Shown here in pieces: positions 9,355 to 17,313 of a stretch of 18,776 nt of DNA; the first letter of the stretch is position 1; every line of letters starts with the position of its first letter. Origin of the DNA: Lactifluus volemus (lineage: Eukaryota; Basidiomycota; Agaricomycetes; Russulales; Russulaceae); NCBI GenBank assembly GCA_022376515.1, contig WTXI01000528.1:1-18776 (forward strand). Direction: 5' to 3'. Under the pieces are notes generated by a model, which made no database searches, was not told where the DNA came from, and worked only from the letters and a program-made list of their open reading frames with translations. Position numbers and translations under genes: made by a program.

Positions 9355-9707
9355 TGTTGGGAGCGCAGCCTCGCAGGCGTAAGTCGAGCCAACGCTTCGC
9401 AGTCACACGTCACATGATGCGTGACACCGATACCAAGGACTTTCCGCGTTCTACACTAAGTCGAATTTATTATCTCCTTATAGCTTAACTCCCTTACAAT
9501 TTTGACCTCAGTCGTTCATTCCTTATATAGTGTAGACACCGTGTTCACCTTGCCTCAGTCTTTTCACTTTAGACTGAGGTTAGTCACTCTTTATTCTTTC
9601 ATTCCTCAGTAAACTTACTATCTACTTAGACTTAGGATTCTCATCCAATAGGTAGATCAATATAAGTCTTTTCACTTTAGACTGAGACTTAGGATTCTCA
9701 TCCAATA
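9355..9707 (+). repeat. Copia 5' LTR
   Basis: It runs from TGTTGG to CCAATA, imperfect inverted ends, followed at once by the primer-binding site. Inside are a TATA-like TTATATAGTG near 9520, a stem CCTCAGTCT/AGACTGAGG around 9555-9581, and a direct repeat ending TTAGGATTCTCATCCAATA (about 9632-9650 and 9689-9707). A matching copy, interrupted by a TIR element, lies at 14029-17313. Confidence 0.93.
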
Positions 9708-9724
9708 GATTATGAGACCTGAGC
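9708..9724 (+). promoter_or_regulatory. Putative primer-binding site (tRNA-Met anticodon arm)
   Basis: GATTATGAGACCTGAGC follows the LTR end directly and lacks the TGG expected for pairing to a tRNA 3' CCA end. Its complement reads GCUCAGGUCUCAUAAUC, which contains a CAU anticodon in the context CUCAUAA seen in eukaryotic tRNA-Met anticodon loops. Copia of Drosophila is known to prime from an internally cleaved initiator tRNA-Met. This site would work the same way; the matching fungal tRNA was not available to compare. Confidence 0.6.
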
Positions 9725-9795
9725 TTTAAGAGCTCTCGAAGACACCGCGCGCGCACAACAAATTCCGAACAAGCCAAAACAAGTCCTAACGCAGA

Positions 9796-12700
9796 ATGTC
9801 TACACCACACGGTACAAGTGCCTCCTCCGCAGGGGCCTCGACTTCTTCTCAGACTGCTCCGGGACGACCCCCCCATTTGCTCAACCTCCCCCTTCTCGAA
9901 ATGGACGGTAGCAATTACACTTTCTGGAAGTGCCACGTAGAGACCGTCTTCACCTACCATGACCTTTGGTCAGTCACCAGTGGAACCCTCGCAAAACCAG
10001 ATCCATCAGCCGATCCAATGGGTTTCGCGCACTGGAACACCAAAAACGAGAGCGCGCGAATGCATCTCGTAATGGCCATGACGGACGAGCCGCTCAACTC
10101 GGTCCTCGACACGAAATCCGCAAAGGATACCTGGAGTCGATTAGTGGAACGTTACGAGGGGAAAGGCGAGCAGAGGATAACCCACCTCATTGACGACGTC
10201 TTCTGCCGCCAGCTCCTCGATACGGAGCCCCTCGAGCCGCAAATAAATTCCTTAATTCGTTCCGCTCGCACGATCACCGCCCTCGGACTTGCTCTCGACG
10301 ACCGCATAATCGCGCACACCATTATCGGGGCGCTACCACCTTCCTTATCCACCCTAAAAACGATACTCTCCACCCGCGACAACATCGACATCGAAAACAC
10401 GAAGTCCCAAATCGTACGAGACGAGCAGCGCCGTGTTCACGAATCGGGCATGGCCGCTACCGCTTTTTTCGCCAAGTCGATTAAGGCCGCTAAAAAAGGG
10501 AAAGGAAAGGGTAAAGGAAATCAGGAAGACAAGTCCAAAAAGTATTGCAACCACTGCAAAATTAAGGGACACGATACGGGCGAATGTCGAAAGCTGAAGA
10601 AGGAGCAGGAGGCCAAAGCAACCGCAAACGCGAAACCGGCAACCGCGACGCCCGCAGCAACAGCGAAAATTGCGAACGCCGACGAAACGACCTCGGATGA
10701 GACCATCCGAACCGTCCATGTCTTCCGAGCGCAGTCGAACGCTACCAATCTGAAGTTAAACCAGAATTCCTGGATAATGGACTCTGGTGCATCACGCACC
10801 ATGTGCTCCAACAGAAATTGGTTCCAGCAGTTCTTCACCCTTACCCGGAATATCCCCGTCGTCCTGGGTGATAACAGCGCCATCCAAGGCATCGGCCAGG
10901 GACGCGTACATGTTCGAATGCGTGCCGGAAACGAGTGGAACGACGTCATACTACAGAACGTCCTGTACGTTCCTGAGCTGCACGGAAACTTATTGTCCGT
11001 CTCCCACCTCACCGGCTGCGGCGCCGATGTCCGATTCGCTGGGCAAGGCTGCCAGATATTCAATTCGAACGAAAACGTTATCTGCGAGGGTCAGCAGCAT
11101 CAAAATCTCTATCTCATGAATATACAAACAGTCCCCCTTGCCACCGCTCGAATCACGATCGTCGAATCGTTCCCCACGGAAGGCGATGATTTATCCCCCG
11201 CACACGAATTTGCCTTAACGGCACGGGCCCCATCTGCGAAAGCCGATCTGGCTACATGGCACCGACGCCTTGGCCACCTGAACACGGACACGATCCTATG
11301 CATGGCCCGAAAGGGCATCGTCAGTGGCATCGAGATTACATCCGGGAAATCACTTACAACCCCTTGCGAACCCTGCTTGAAAGGAAAGCAAACTCGAGTC
11401 GAAATCCAGAAGACAACGGAATCGCGATCGGACAAGGTCCTCGGCCGCGTCCACTCGGACCTATGTGGCAAGATCCCGACCCGATCACATAAAGGGTACT
11501 ATTACTTTGTCACATGGATCGATGACGCATCCCGCAAAGTCTTCGTGGATGGCCTGCGCGAAAAATCGGACACACTCGACCGCTTCAAAGTGTTTGTCGA
11601 ACGCGCTGAGGTGCAGACTGGGAAACGACTTCGGCTTCTCCGTTCGGATGGAGGGGGCGAATACAAAGGGGGGGACTTCAATAAATTCCTAGAAGAGAGG
11701 GGTATTCAGCACGAAATAACAACACCACACATGCCGGAGCACAACGGCGTTGCCAAGCGGATGAACCGCACGTTGCTCGATAAGGTCCGAGCCATGCTCA
11801 CCGACGCGAGCCTCCCCGACACGTATTGGTACAACGCGCTGGAGTACGCCGCCCTGCTGCACAACGTCTCGCACACGCGCGCGCTCGACAACCTAACACC
11901 AGACGAAGTCTGGAGCGGTAACAAACCGGACATATCGATGTACCGGGTATTTGGCTCCCGAGCCTTCATGCACGTCCCGAAGAAAAAACGTGCAAAATTG
12001 GCCACGCGATCACTGATCTGCACATTTATCGGCTTAGCAAAAAATCGGAAAGCTTACCGACTTGTGCACCGGAAATCAGGCCGTTTTTTCGAGTCGCGCG
12101 ACGTCGTATTCGATGAAGGGGGGCCTGTAAAGCGCTTCGAGCGCATAATCCTCGAACCCGACGAAACGCCCGACGCCGCGACCGCAACGCCATTGGGAAC
12201 ACCACAAATCCCGAAGGCATCTCCAAGTCCCTCAGAAACTGATAGTAACTCTAAAAACGAATCAGTCAGTGAATCAGAAATCGAGGAGTTACTTGATGAA
12301 ACACCTACAGCACCTCCACCTCCTCCCGATCTCCCGATTGCGCTCTCCCGTCCTAAACGCAATGTCCGTGCACCCATCCGTGACGACGACGCACGCTATT
12401 CCGCGACGTCATACGGAGCGCGCAAGCGAAACACCGAACGCGCTGCCATTGCGCAAGGCGATCCCGCCAGTGACCCACGGACCTATGCCGAGGCGATGGC
12501 ACGTCCCGACGCCGTCGAATGGGAACTAGCTTGTAACGACGAGAAACGCATGTTTGAGAACATGGGGGTATACGAATTGGTGCCGCGCCCGACCGATCGA
12601 AAAATTGTCGGAAGTAAATGGGTCTTCTGCATAAAACGCGGACCCGATGGCACGATCCAAAAATATAAGGCTCGCCTAGTCGCACAGGGCTTCACCCAAA

Positions 12701-12900
12701 CTGAAGGGATCGACTTTGATGAGACATTCGCCCCAGTGGCGAAGTTTGCCTCGCTGCGCACCGTCCTCGCGCTCGCTGCCGAACTCGATCTGAAAGTCCA
12801 TCAGTTGGACGTCAAATCAGCCTACCTCAACAGGGACTTGAAAGAGGAGATCTATATGGCTCCCCCCCAGGCTTTGACACTCCAGATGGCATGGTCTTGA
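9796..12900 (+). CDS. Copia Gag-Pol polyprotein, 5' part up to frameshift
   Basis: This open frame of 1,034 codons starts at ATG 9796, 88 bases after the LTR. Domains in order: a Copia-type Gag (LLEMDGSNYTFWKCHVETVF near residue 33); a Lys/Gly-rich stretch and zinc knuckle CX2CX4HX4C from residue 251; aspartic protease DSGA at residue 329; a pre-integrase HHCC finger from His 489 (WHRRLGHL, then CEPCLKGK); the integrase core with Asp 555 (HSDLCG) and Asp 618 (LRSDGGGEY); and the start of reverse transcriptase (QLDVKSAYLNRDL, catalytic Asp near 1005). The third integrase residue, expected as Glu 36 positions after Asp 618, is Lys 654 (AAG, 11755-11757, in GVAKRMNRT), so integration should be dead. 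The frame is lost at a run of seven C (12862-12868), giving a spurious end at 12900. RT, RNase H and the C-terminus continue in another frame. Confidence 0.9.
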   Translation: MSTPHGTSASSAGASTSSQTAPGRPPHLLNLPLLEMDGSNYTFWKCHVETVFTYHDLWSVTSGTLAKPDPSADPMGFAHWNTKNESARMHLVMAMTDEPLNSVLDTKSAKDTWSRLVERYEGKGEQRITHLIDDVFCRQLLDTEPLEPQINSLIRSARTITALGLALDDRIIAHTIIGALPPSLSTLKTILSTRDNIDIENTKSQIVRDEQRRVHESGMAATAFFAKSIKAAKKGKGKGKGNQEDKSKKYCNHCKIKGHDTGECRKLKKEQEAKATANAKPATATPAATAKIANADETTSDETIRTVHVFRAQSNATNLKLNQNSWIMDSGASRTMCSNRNWFQQFFTLTRNIPVVLGDNSAIQGIGQGRVHVRMRAGNEWNDVILQNVLYVPELHGNLLSVSHLTGCGADVRFAGQGCQIFNSNENVICEGQQHQNLYLMNIQTVPLATARITIVESFPTEGDDLSPAHEFALTARAPSAKADLATWHRRLGHLNTDTILCMARKGIVSGIEITSGKSLTTPCEPCLKGKQTRVEIQKTTESRSDKVLGRVHSDLCGKIPTRSHKGYYYFVTWIDDASRKVFVDGLREKSDTLDRFKVFVERAEVQTGKRLRLLRSDGGGEYKGGDFNKFLEERGIQHEITTPHMPEHNGVAKRMNRTLLDKVRAMLTDASLPDTYWYNALEYAALLHNVSHTRALDNLTPDEVWSGNKPDISMYRVFGSRAFMHVPKKKRAKLATRSLICTFIGLAKNRKAYRLVHRKSGRFFESRDVVFDEGGPVKRFERIILEPDETPDAATATPLGTPQIPKASPSPSETDSNSKNESVSESEIEELLDETPTAPPPPPDLPIALSRPKRNVRAPIRDDDARYSATSYGARKRNTERAAIAQGDPASDPRTYAEAMARPDAVEWELACNDEKRMFENMGVYELVPRPTDRKIVGSKWVFCIKRGPDGTIQKYKARLVAQGFTQTEGIDFDETFAPVAKFASLRTVLALAAELDLKVHQLDVKSAYLNRDLKEEIYMAPPQALTLQMAWS

Positions 12901-14021
12901 GATTGAAAAAGGCCGTTTACGGCACGAAGCAAGGAGGGCGCGCGTGGTATGAACACATCAAATCGACGCTCAAATCGATGGGCTACGCACGCACCAATGC
13001 CGATCACGCCGTCTTCACCCGCTTGAAGGACGAAACACTCTCCATAATTGCACTATATGTTGATGATATCACCATGGCCTGCAAAAGTCTCAAAACCATC
13101 AATGAAGACAAGGAGAAGTTAAAGAAAACATACCAAATGACAGACCTAGGTGAGATCACCTGGATCCTAGGAATGCACGTAACGCGCGATCGCGATGCCG
13201 GCTGGATCGCCCTATCGCAGGAGAGGTACATCAACAATGTCCTCGAACACCTAGGAAAGGCCGACGTCAGGCCGATCAGCACACCCGCGGTCCCGAACGA
13301 GCATCTCCTGAAGCTTGACTCACCCGAGACAAACGTCAAGGCATACCAGAGCGTGATCGGAGCGCTGATGTACCCGATGCTCGGGACACGCCCCGACCTG
13401 GCCTACACTGTGGCCGCGCTCGGACGCCACGCCGCCAACCCCGGTGAAGAGCACTTGTGAGCCCTCGACCGTGCGTTCCGATACCTCCGAGCCACGAGCG
13501 ACCGACGCCTCGTCTTCCAGAGGGGAGCCCAAGATGGGACCCATCTCCATGGTTATGTCGACGCCGACTGGGCCAGCGACGTGAACGATCGCAAATCGAC
13601 CTCGGGGTTTGTCTTCATGTTGGCCGGAGGAGCGATAAGCTGGAGCTCGAAAAAGCAACAGACAGTCGCATTATCGAGTACCGAGGCCGAATACATCGCA
13701 GGCGCGCACGCGGCAAAAGAGGCCGCCTGGTTAAAAAACCTAGTCAGCGAAATCTGGAAAGATCAAAAAACTGACTTACCCATCATCCTTTACATTGACA
13801 ACCAATCAGCTATCTCTATCGCAAAGAATCCGGAGTTCCATGATCGCACCAAGCACATTGATGTCAGGCATCACTTTCTCAGGCAACAAGTTGATCTGAA
13901 AGTCATCAGCCTCAAGTACATGCCTACAGATGAGCAAGTTGCTGATGTACTCACCAAGGGTCTTGCACGAGAGAAGCACGAACGCTTCGCAGCCTGCATG
14001 GGCCTACGCCGTGCGGACTGA
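12891..14021 (+). pseudogene. Copia Pol 3' part: reverse transcriptase and RNase H
   Basis: This is the continuation of the Copia polyprotein after the C-tract shift. The RT palm motif YVDD is at 13056-13067, and VYGTKQGGRAWYEH lies near the start. A TGA at 13458-13460 interrupts HL-stop-ALDRAFRYL, where Copia proteins usually have Trp. RNase H follows: GYVDADWASDVNDRKSTSGF, SSTEAEY and IDNQSAI, with RTKHIDVRHHFLR and a normal C-terminal ADVLTKGL. The frame ends at TGA 14019-14021, eight bases before the 3' LTR. Two lesions (frameshift and stop) plus the integrase change mean the copy is not autonomous, though the rest is well conserved. Confidence 0.9.
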
Positions 14022-14028
14022 GGGGGCG
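14019..14028 (+). promoter_or_regulatory. Polypurine tract before Copia 3' LTR
   Basis: TGAGGGGGCG lies immediately before TGTTGGGAGC. A G-rich purine run abutting the LTR is the standard plus-strand primer position of LTR retrotransposons. It overlaps the polyprotein stop codon. Confidence 0.7.
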
Positions 14029-14175
14029 TGTTGGGAGCGCAGCCTCGCAGGCGTAAGTTGAGCCAACGCTTTGCAGTCACACGTCACATGATGCATGACA
14101 CCGATACCAAGGACTTTCCGCGTTCTACACTAAGTCGAATTTATTATCTCCTTATAGCTTAACTCCCTTACAATT
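14029..14175 (+). repeat. Copia 3' LTR, left part
   Basis: It matches 9355-9501 with three differences by eye, each CG in the 5' LTR and TG or CA here. It ends CTTACAATT, where the TIR element begins. Confidence 0.92.
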
Positions 14176-14201
14176 CATCAGCAAAATGTCTGAGCAGCTT
14201 A
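14176..14201 (+). repeat. Left terminal inverted repeat
   Basis: It begins CATCAGCAAAATGTCTGAGC and pairs with 17080-17105 (two mismatches) and with 1026-1051 (one mismatch, a C/T difference at a CpG). Confidence 0.92.
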
Positions 14202-14204
14202 TTT

Positions 14205-14460
14205 CTACTTAAACTCACTTAAAATTTTTTTTTAAGTACTCCTAAGTACTTTAAGTACTTTAAGCACTTTAAGTCATTTTAAGACAAGTCGGCCTCCAGG
14301 AAATTGCTTATTTTCACTTATTTTCGCTTATTTTCGCTTATTTTCTTTTTTTTTTTACTTAAAATTGGGTCAATTTCAACATTTGAGTGAGTTTCAAGCA
14401 TGTTTAAGTGAGATTTAAGCACTTTTAAGAACATTTTAAGCAAAATATATTTGAGACTAC
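14205..14460. repeat. Left subterminal TTAAG/CTTAA repeats
   Basis: The run of CTTAA and TTAAG words includes several ACTTTAAGTACT-like units around 14237-14283, then CTTATTTTCG-type repeats around 14307-14345, then spaced TTTAAGC/TTTAAGT units to 14445. Dense subterminal motifs are typical transposase-binding arrays; the role here is inferred. Confidence 0.75.
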
Positions 14461-14639
14461 ACTACAACATTAATAACTAGGACAAGGCTCATGGGAAACA
14501 CAGGAGGCACAGGAAACATGGAAGCCACAGGAGATGCAGGACGCGATCTCGAACTCATGAACTTGATTGTAGAGGCAAAAAGAATAAGGGAGCAGTGCTG
14601 AAAAAAAAGCTATATCAGTACACTCGAGCACCCATTTAG

Positions 14640-15745
14640 AGGTTGCCACTCACGGTCATCGTCTGCTGCATCATACAGCTCGAAGCCTTTGAGCAAAAAC
14701 CGATACCGCAGTTCGTACCACGGGCCGCGAATTACCTTGGCCAATGCAAGGAAACCGCCTTCGTAAAGGAACGCGGCAAGGTACTTTGCCTTGAGCGCAG
14801 GTGCTCGTACCACGTCTAGAGAACCAGCTAACGTGCAGGGACTGAGTGTACAGATGAAGGTAAGGACTGTGGCTGGTGCAGAAAGGCACGCGCCAATGCG
14901 AGACATTTGCTGTTGCTGAAGGTGCGAAAAATTTGCGCTGTCGATGAGGGCCGCGACATCCACCATCACCTTTTTTGCATCTGTGATGACTGCATCCGTT
15001 CCAGTAGGTGCCGTTGGCCGTGGTTGAGGATAAGTGGGGCAAGTAGAAGTGGATATCTGTTGAACAGGTCTAATGAGATAATCTGTGAATTGCATTCGCA
15101 GACGTGGATCACGCTCTGAAAGGCTTTCTTTGTTCCCAGCTGTGAAAGCGGCATGCTTCGTTAAGTCATGGTCCGAGCGAGAATGCCAGGAGGGCTGGGT
15201 TATCGAGCGGGGTCATGGACTGTCGCTGTGCATGTGACAATTCCGGGTCTGGATCGTTCCGGCAGACTATCGGCATGTGCAAGACTGGCAGTAACCAGCT
15301 CTGTGCAGCGTCGCTCAAACGCATCCCATTCAACAGGTCACTTACGCTGAAGGTTTTTTACAATCTCGATCGCGCCAGGATGTTCAGCACAAAATACCCC
15401 GTAAGCTTTGAATGAAGCGGCCTTTCAGAGAGAATTGTAAGCATCAGCCAACCGTTTAGACACGCTTCCGGATGAAAAAGCACACAAACAAACACGAAAT
15501 ATTTCAAAGACAGCACAAAAAAAAAGCAAAACACTGACTGACCTGGGCAGTGAACAACGTAGCCACGCTTATCAAGGCGGTTTCGAAGTGCTCCTCGCCA
15601 TCATCACAATCAGTACTAGGCAGATCTACCTCATAATCATCGGAAAATTCCAGAGCATTGAGACCAGGAACCCAACCAGAGAGTCGTACGGCATCGATCA
15701 GCATGATATGAAAGACTTCATGGAGCGTCGGCCATCCCAGCTGGC
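14640..15745 (-). pseudogene. Captured RhoGEF (DH-PH) gene fragment
   Basis: Minus-strand exon pieces recall a fungal Rho guanine-nucleotide exchange factor. The first piece (about 15745-15543) reads WPTLHEVFHIMLIDAVRLSG and ends FTAQ at a GTCAGT donor. An intron at 15542-15422 follows, then SFKAYGVFCAEHPGAIEIV and EWDAFERRC, with an in-frame TGA at 15340-15338. After a frame change comes SERDPRLRMQFTDYLIRPVQ (about 15140-15060), the conserved late helix of the DH domain (LxxYLIxPVQR), then DAVITDAKKVMVDVAALID. A PH-domain start, KAKYLAAFLYEGGFLALAKV followed by YELRYRFLLKGFELYDA, ends at DDD just before a GTGAGT donor near 14655. Stops and frame changes rule out a working protein. The piece lies wholly inside the TIR element, keeps intron sequence and lacks both gene ends, so it was probably captured as genomic DNA. 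The DH-PH assignment rests on motif recognition only. Confidence 0.7.
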
Positions 15746-15839
15746 CTCACGAACCATCGTAAGCTCGGTTGCGAGTGCCGCTGTCTGAGCAGATGCATGC
15801 GACGACATTCGCAGGCAGGTGACAAAGTCATAAAATGAC

Positions 15840-16340
15840 AGGCGCGGGAAGCGCAGGAGGTGGTGGAGGCGGTGGCGGCGGCGGGGCAGGAGGCGGCGGG
15901 GCAGGAGGCGGAGGCGGAGGCGAAAAAAGAAGAAAAAAAGTCAGGACGCGTTAGGTTTGGGCAGGCAGTGTGACAACATACCGGGGAGGTGCAGAACGCG
16001 TCTGCGCGGGCAGCGTGACACCGTGGACCGCCCGGCAGTGCCAGTGGGTCCAGGAGGTGCGCGATGTGGAGGCGAATGCGGCGGAGGCGGCGGAGGAGAC
16101 GGAGGAGACGGAAGTGGCCCAGAAGGCCCAAGAGGAGGTGGTGCAGGTGGTGCAGGCGGCGGCGCAGGAGGAGGCAGCGGAGGCGGAAGGGAAAAAAAAA
16201 GTCAGGCACGTTGAGGTGGGGCAGGCAGCATGACAACGTACTGAAGAGGGTGTAGAAGACGCCGACGCAGGCAGCATGACGCCAAGGACCGCCCGGCAGT
16301 GCCAGTGGATCCAGGAGCCGCGCGATGTGGAGGTGGCGAA
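15840..16340. repeat. Purine-rich GGC/GGA tract with 261-bp direct duplication
   Basis: The tract GGAGGTGGTGGAGGCGGTGG and similar (about 15855-15925, again 16068-16190) makes long spurious open frames on both strands. A block of about 140 bp starting with an A-run and GTCAGG (15933-16075) is repeated at 16194-16336, offset 261 bp, sharing GACCGCCCGGCAGTGCCAGT. The frames here (up to 258 codons) are low-complexity artefacts rather than genes. The G-rich strand could fold into G-quadruplexes. Confidence 0.8.
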
Positions 16341-16584
16341 AGCGGTGGAGGCGGCGTGGAGAGAGAGAGAAAAAAGGCAGGGATGCTGAGACGTGTGGCG
16401 GGGCAAGACGGCAAGCAGTGGTGGCGACAACAGAGGCGAGACAGCGACAGAGGGGGACAGAGGGAGGGATAGGCGCAGACAACGAGAGGCACAAAAATGA
16501 TGAGGCAAACGAAAATCAACATCAAGTAAACAAGAGTAAACAACCGATGCAGGTGCACCGGAACGACTTAGCAAAAATTTCGTG

Positions 16585-17090
16585 ACTTTGGCAAAAACTT
16601 CGCGACTTCACAAAATTTTCAGTGTGCTTAGCTAATTATGTGATAATTAAGCGACTTTAAGCGACTTTAAGCAAATTTAAGCAACTTTAAGCAACTGTAC
16701 ATGTTTAAGTAACAATTAAGCAAACACAATAACTAGTAACCAGTGAACCAATTGTTTTAAGTGGTTTTAAGTGACAATTAAGTGACACCTGATAATCAAG
16801 CAACTGCTAAGTGCAGTAAGCAGTCAACAAGATGTTTTAAGTGCAATTAAGTACACAGACATGACACTTAAGCAGTTGATTAAAAATCACGTGACCACTT
16901 TGCTTAAAAAATGGGCATCACTTAACTTGCTTAATTGTGCTTAAATGACTTAATTGTCTTAAGCTTCGCTTAATGTACTTAAAACTACTTAAAAAGCAAT
17001 TTTAAGCAATTTTAAGTACATTTTAAGCATATTTTAAGCACATTTTAAGTAAAACTTTTTAAGTGACTTTAAGTAACTTTAAGCTGCTTG
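16585..17090. repeat. Right subterminal TTAAG/CTTAA repeats
   Basis: About 500 bp hold several dozen TTAAG or CTTAA words. Orientation changes along the tract: mostly TTAAG up to about 16880, mostly CTTAA from about 16900 to 16995, then TTAAG again to the terminus. This mirrors the left subterminal region in motif but not in order. Confidence 0.8.
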
Positions 17091-17105
17091 GACATTTTGC
17101 TGATG
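17080..17105 (-). repeat. Right terminal inverted repeat
   Basis: It ends GACATTTTGCTGATG, inverted partner of 14176-14201. The next bases, TTTTGACCTCAG, resume the Copia LTR. Confidence 0.92.
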
Positions 17106-17313
17106 TTTTGACCTCAGTCATTCATTCCTTATATAGTGTAGACACCGTGTTCACCTTGCCTCAGTCTTTTCACTTTAGACTGAGGTTAGTCACTCTTTAT
17201 TCTTTCATTCCTCAGTAAACTTACTATCTACTTAGACTTAGGATTCTCATCCAATAGGTAGATCAATATAAGTCTTTTCACTTTAGACTGAGACTTAGGA
17301 TTCTCATCCAATA
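17106..17313 (+). repeat. Copia 3' LTR, right part
   Basis: It matches the right part of the 5' LTR, with one difference (CAGTCATTC for CAGTCGTTC), to the end CCAATA. The first two T are the duplicated target bases. Confidence 0.92.

Larger units (their letters stand above)
14176..17105. mobile_element. Complete 2,930-bp TIR element with captured host gene fragment
   Basis: The 26-bp inverted ends start CATCAGCAAAATGTC and match at 24 of 26 positions. The element splits the Copia 3' LTR: the uninterrupted LTR reads CAATTTTGACC, whereas here CAATT precedes and TTTTGACC follows, indicating a 2-bp TT duplication. Both flanks are packed with TTAAG/CTTAA words (about 14205-14455 and 16585-17090). 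The interior holds, from left to right, a short non-coding piece, a minus-strand RhoGEF gene fragment (about 14640-15745) and a purine-rich GGC/GGA tract with a duplicated block. No transposase is encoded, so it is non-autonomous. The family also occurs at 1-1051. Superfamily is unknown; the 2-bp duplication and dense subterminal repeats resemble CACTA-like elements, but the termini are not CACTA. Confidence 0.88.
9355..17313 (+). mobile_element. Ty1/Copia retrotransposon carrying a nested TIR element
   Basis: LTRs of about 353 bp begin TGTTGGGAGC and end CCAATA. The interior has gag, zinc knuckle, protease, integrase, reverse transcriptase and RNase H in Copia order. Without the 2,930-bp insertion in the 3' LTR the element is about 5.0 kb, normal for Copia. 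The two LTRs differ at four positions in my reading, all CpG in the 5' copy and TpG or CpA in the 3' copy. The flanking bases do not form a target duplication: TCTCT on the left, GAAGA on the right. The left flank is Spt5-like sequence and the right flank is Gypsy gag. This points to recombination between two Copia copies or another rearrangement. Confidence 0.93.

Noticed and set aside
10354..12761. Several long minus-strand open frames opposite the Copia polyprotein (up to 180 codons)
   Set aside because: They are shadows of the GC-rich coding strand and carry no recognisable motifs.
14461..14639. Possible additional exon of the captured gene or a small RNA gene
   Set aside because: The DH-PH fragment ends at a GTGAGT donor near 14655 and nothing recognisable follows; only short CACAGGA-type repeats are seen.
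15718..16494. 258-codon open frame on the minus strand, and overlapping frames on both strands
   Set aside because: Sequence is low-complexity from a GGC/GGA-rich tract, overlaps similar frames in other phases, and matches no family I recognise.
9355..17313. Treating the TT next to the TIR element as part of a TA or TTAA target site (Tc1/mariner or piggyBac)
   Set aside because: Comparison with the uninterrupted 5' LTR shows only two extra T; no TA or TTAA duplication is present at the junctions.
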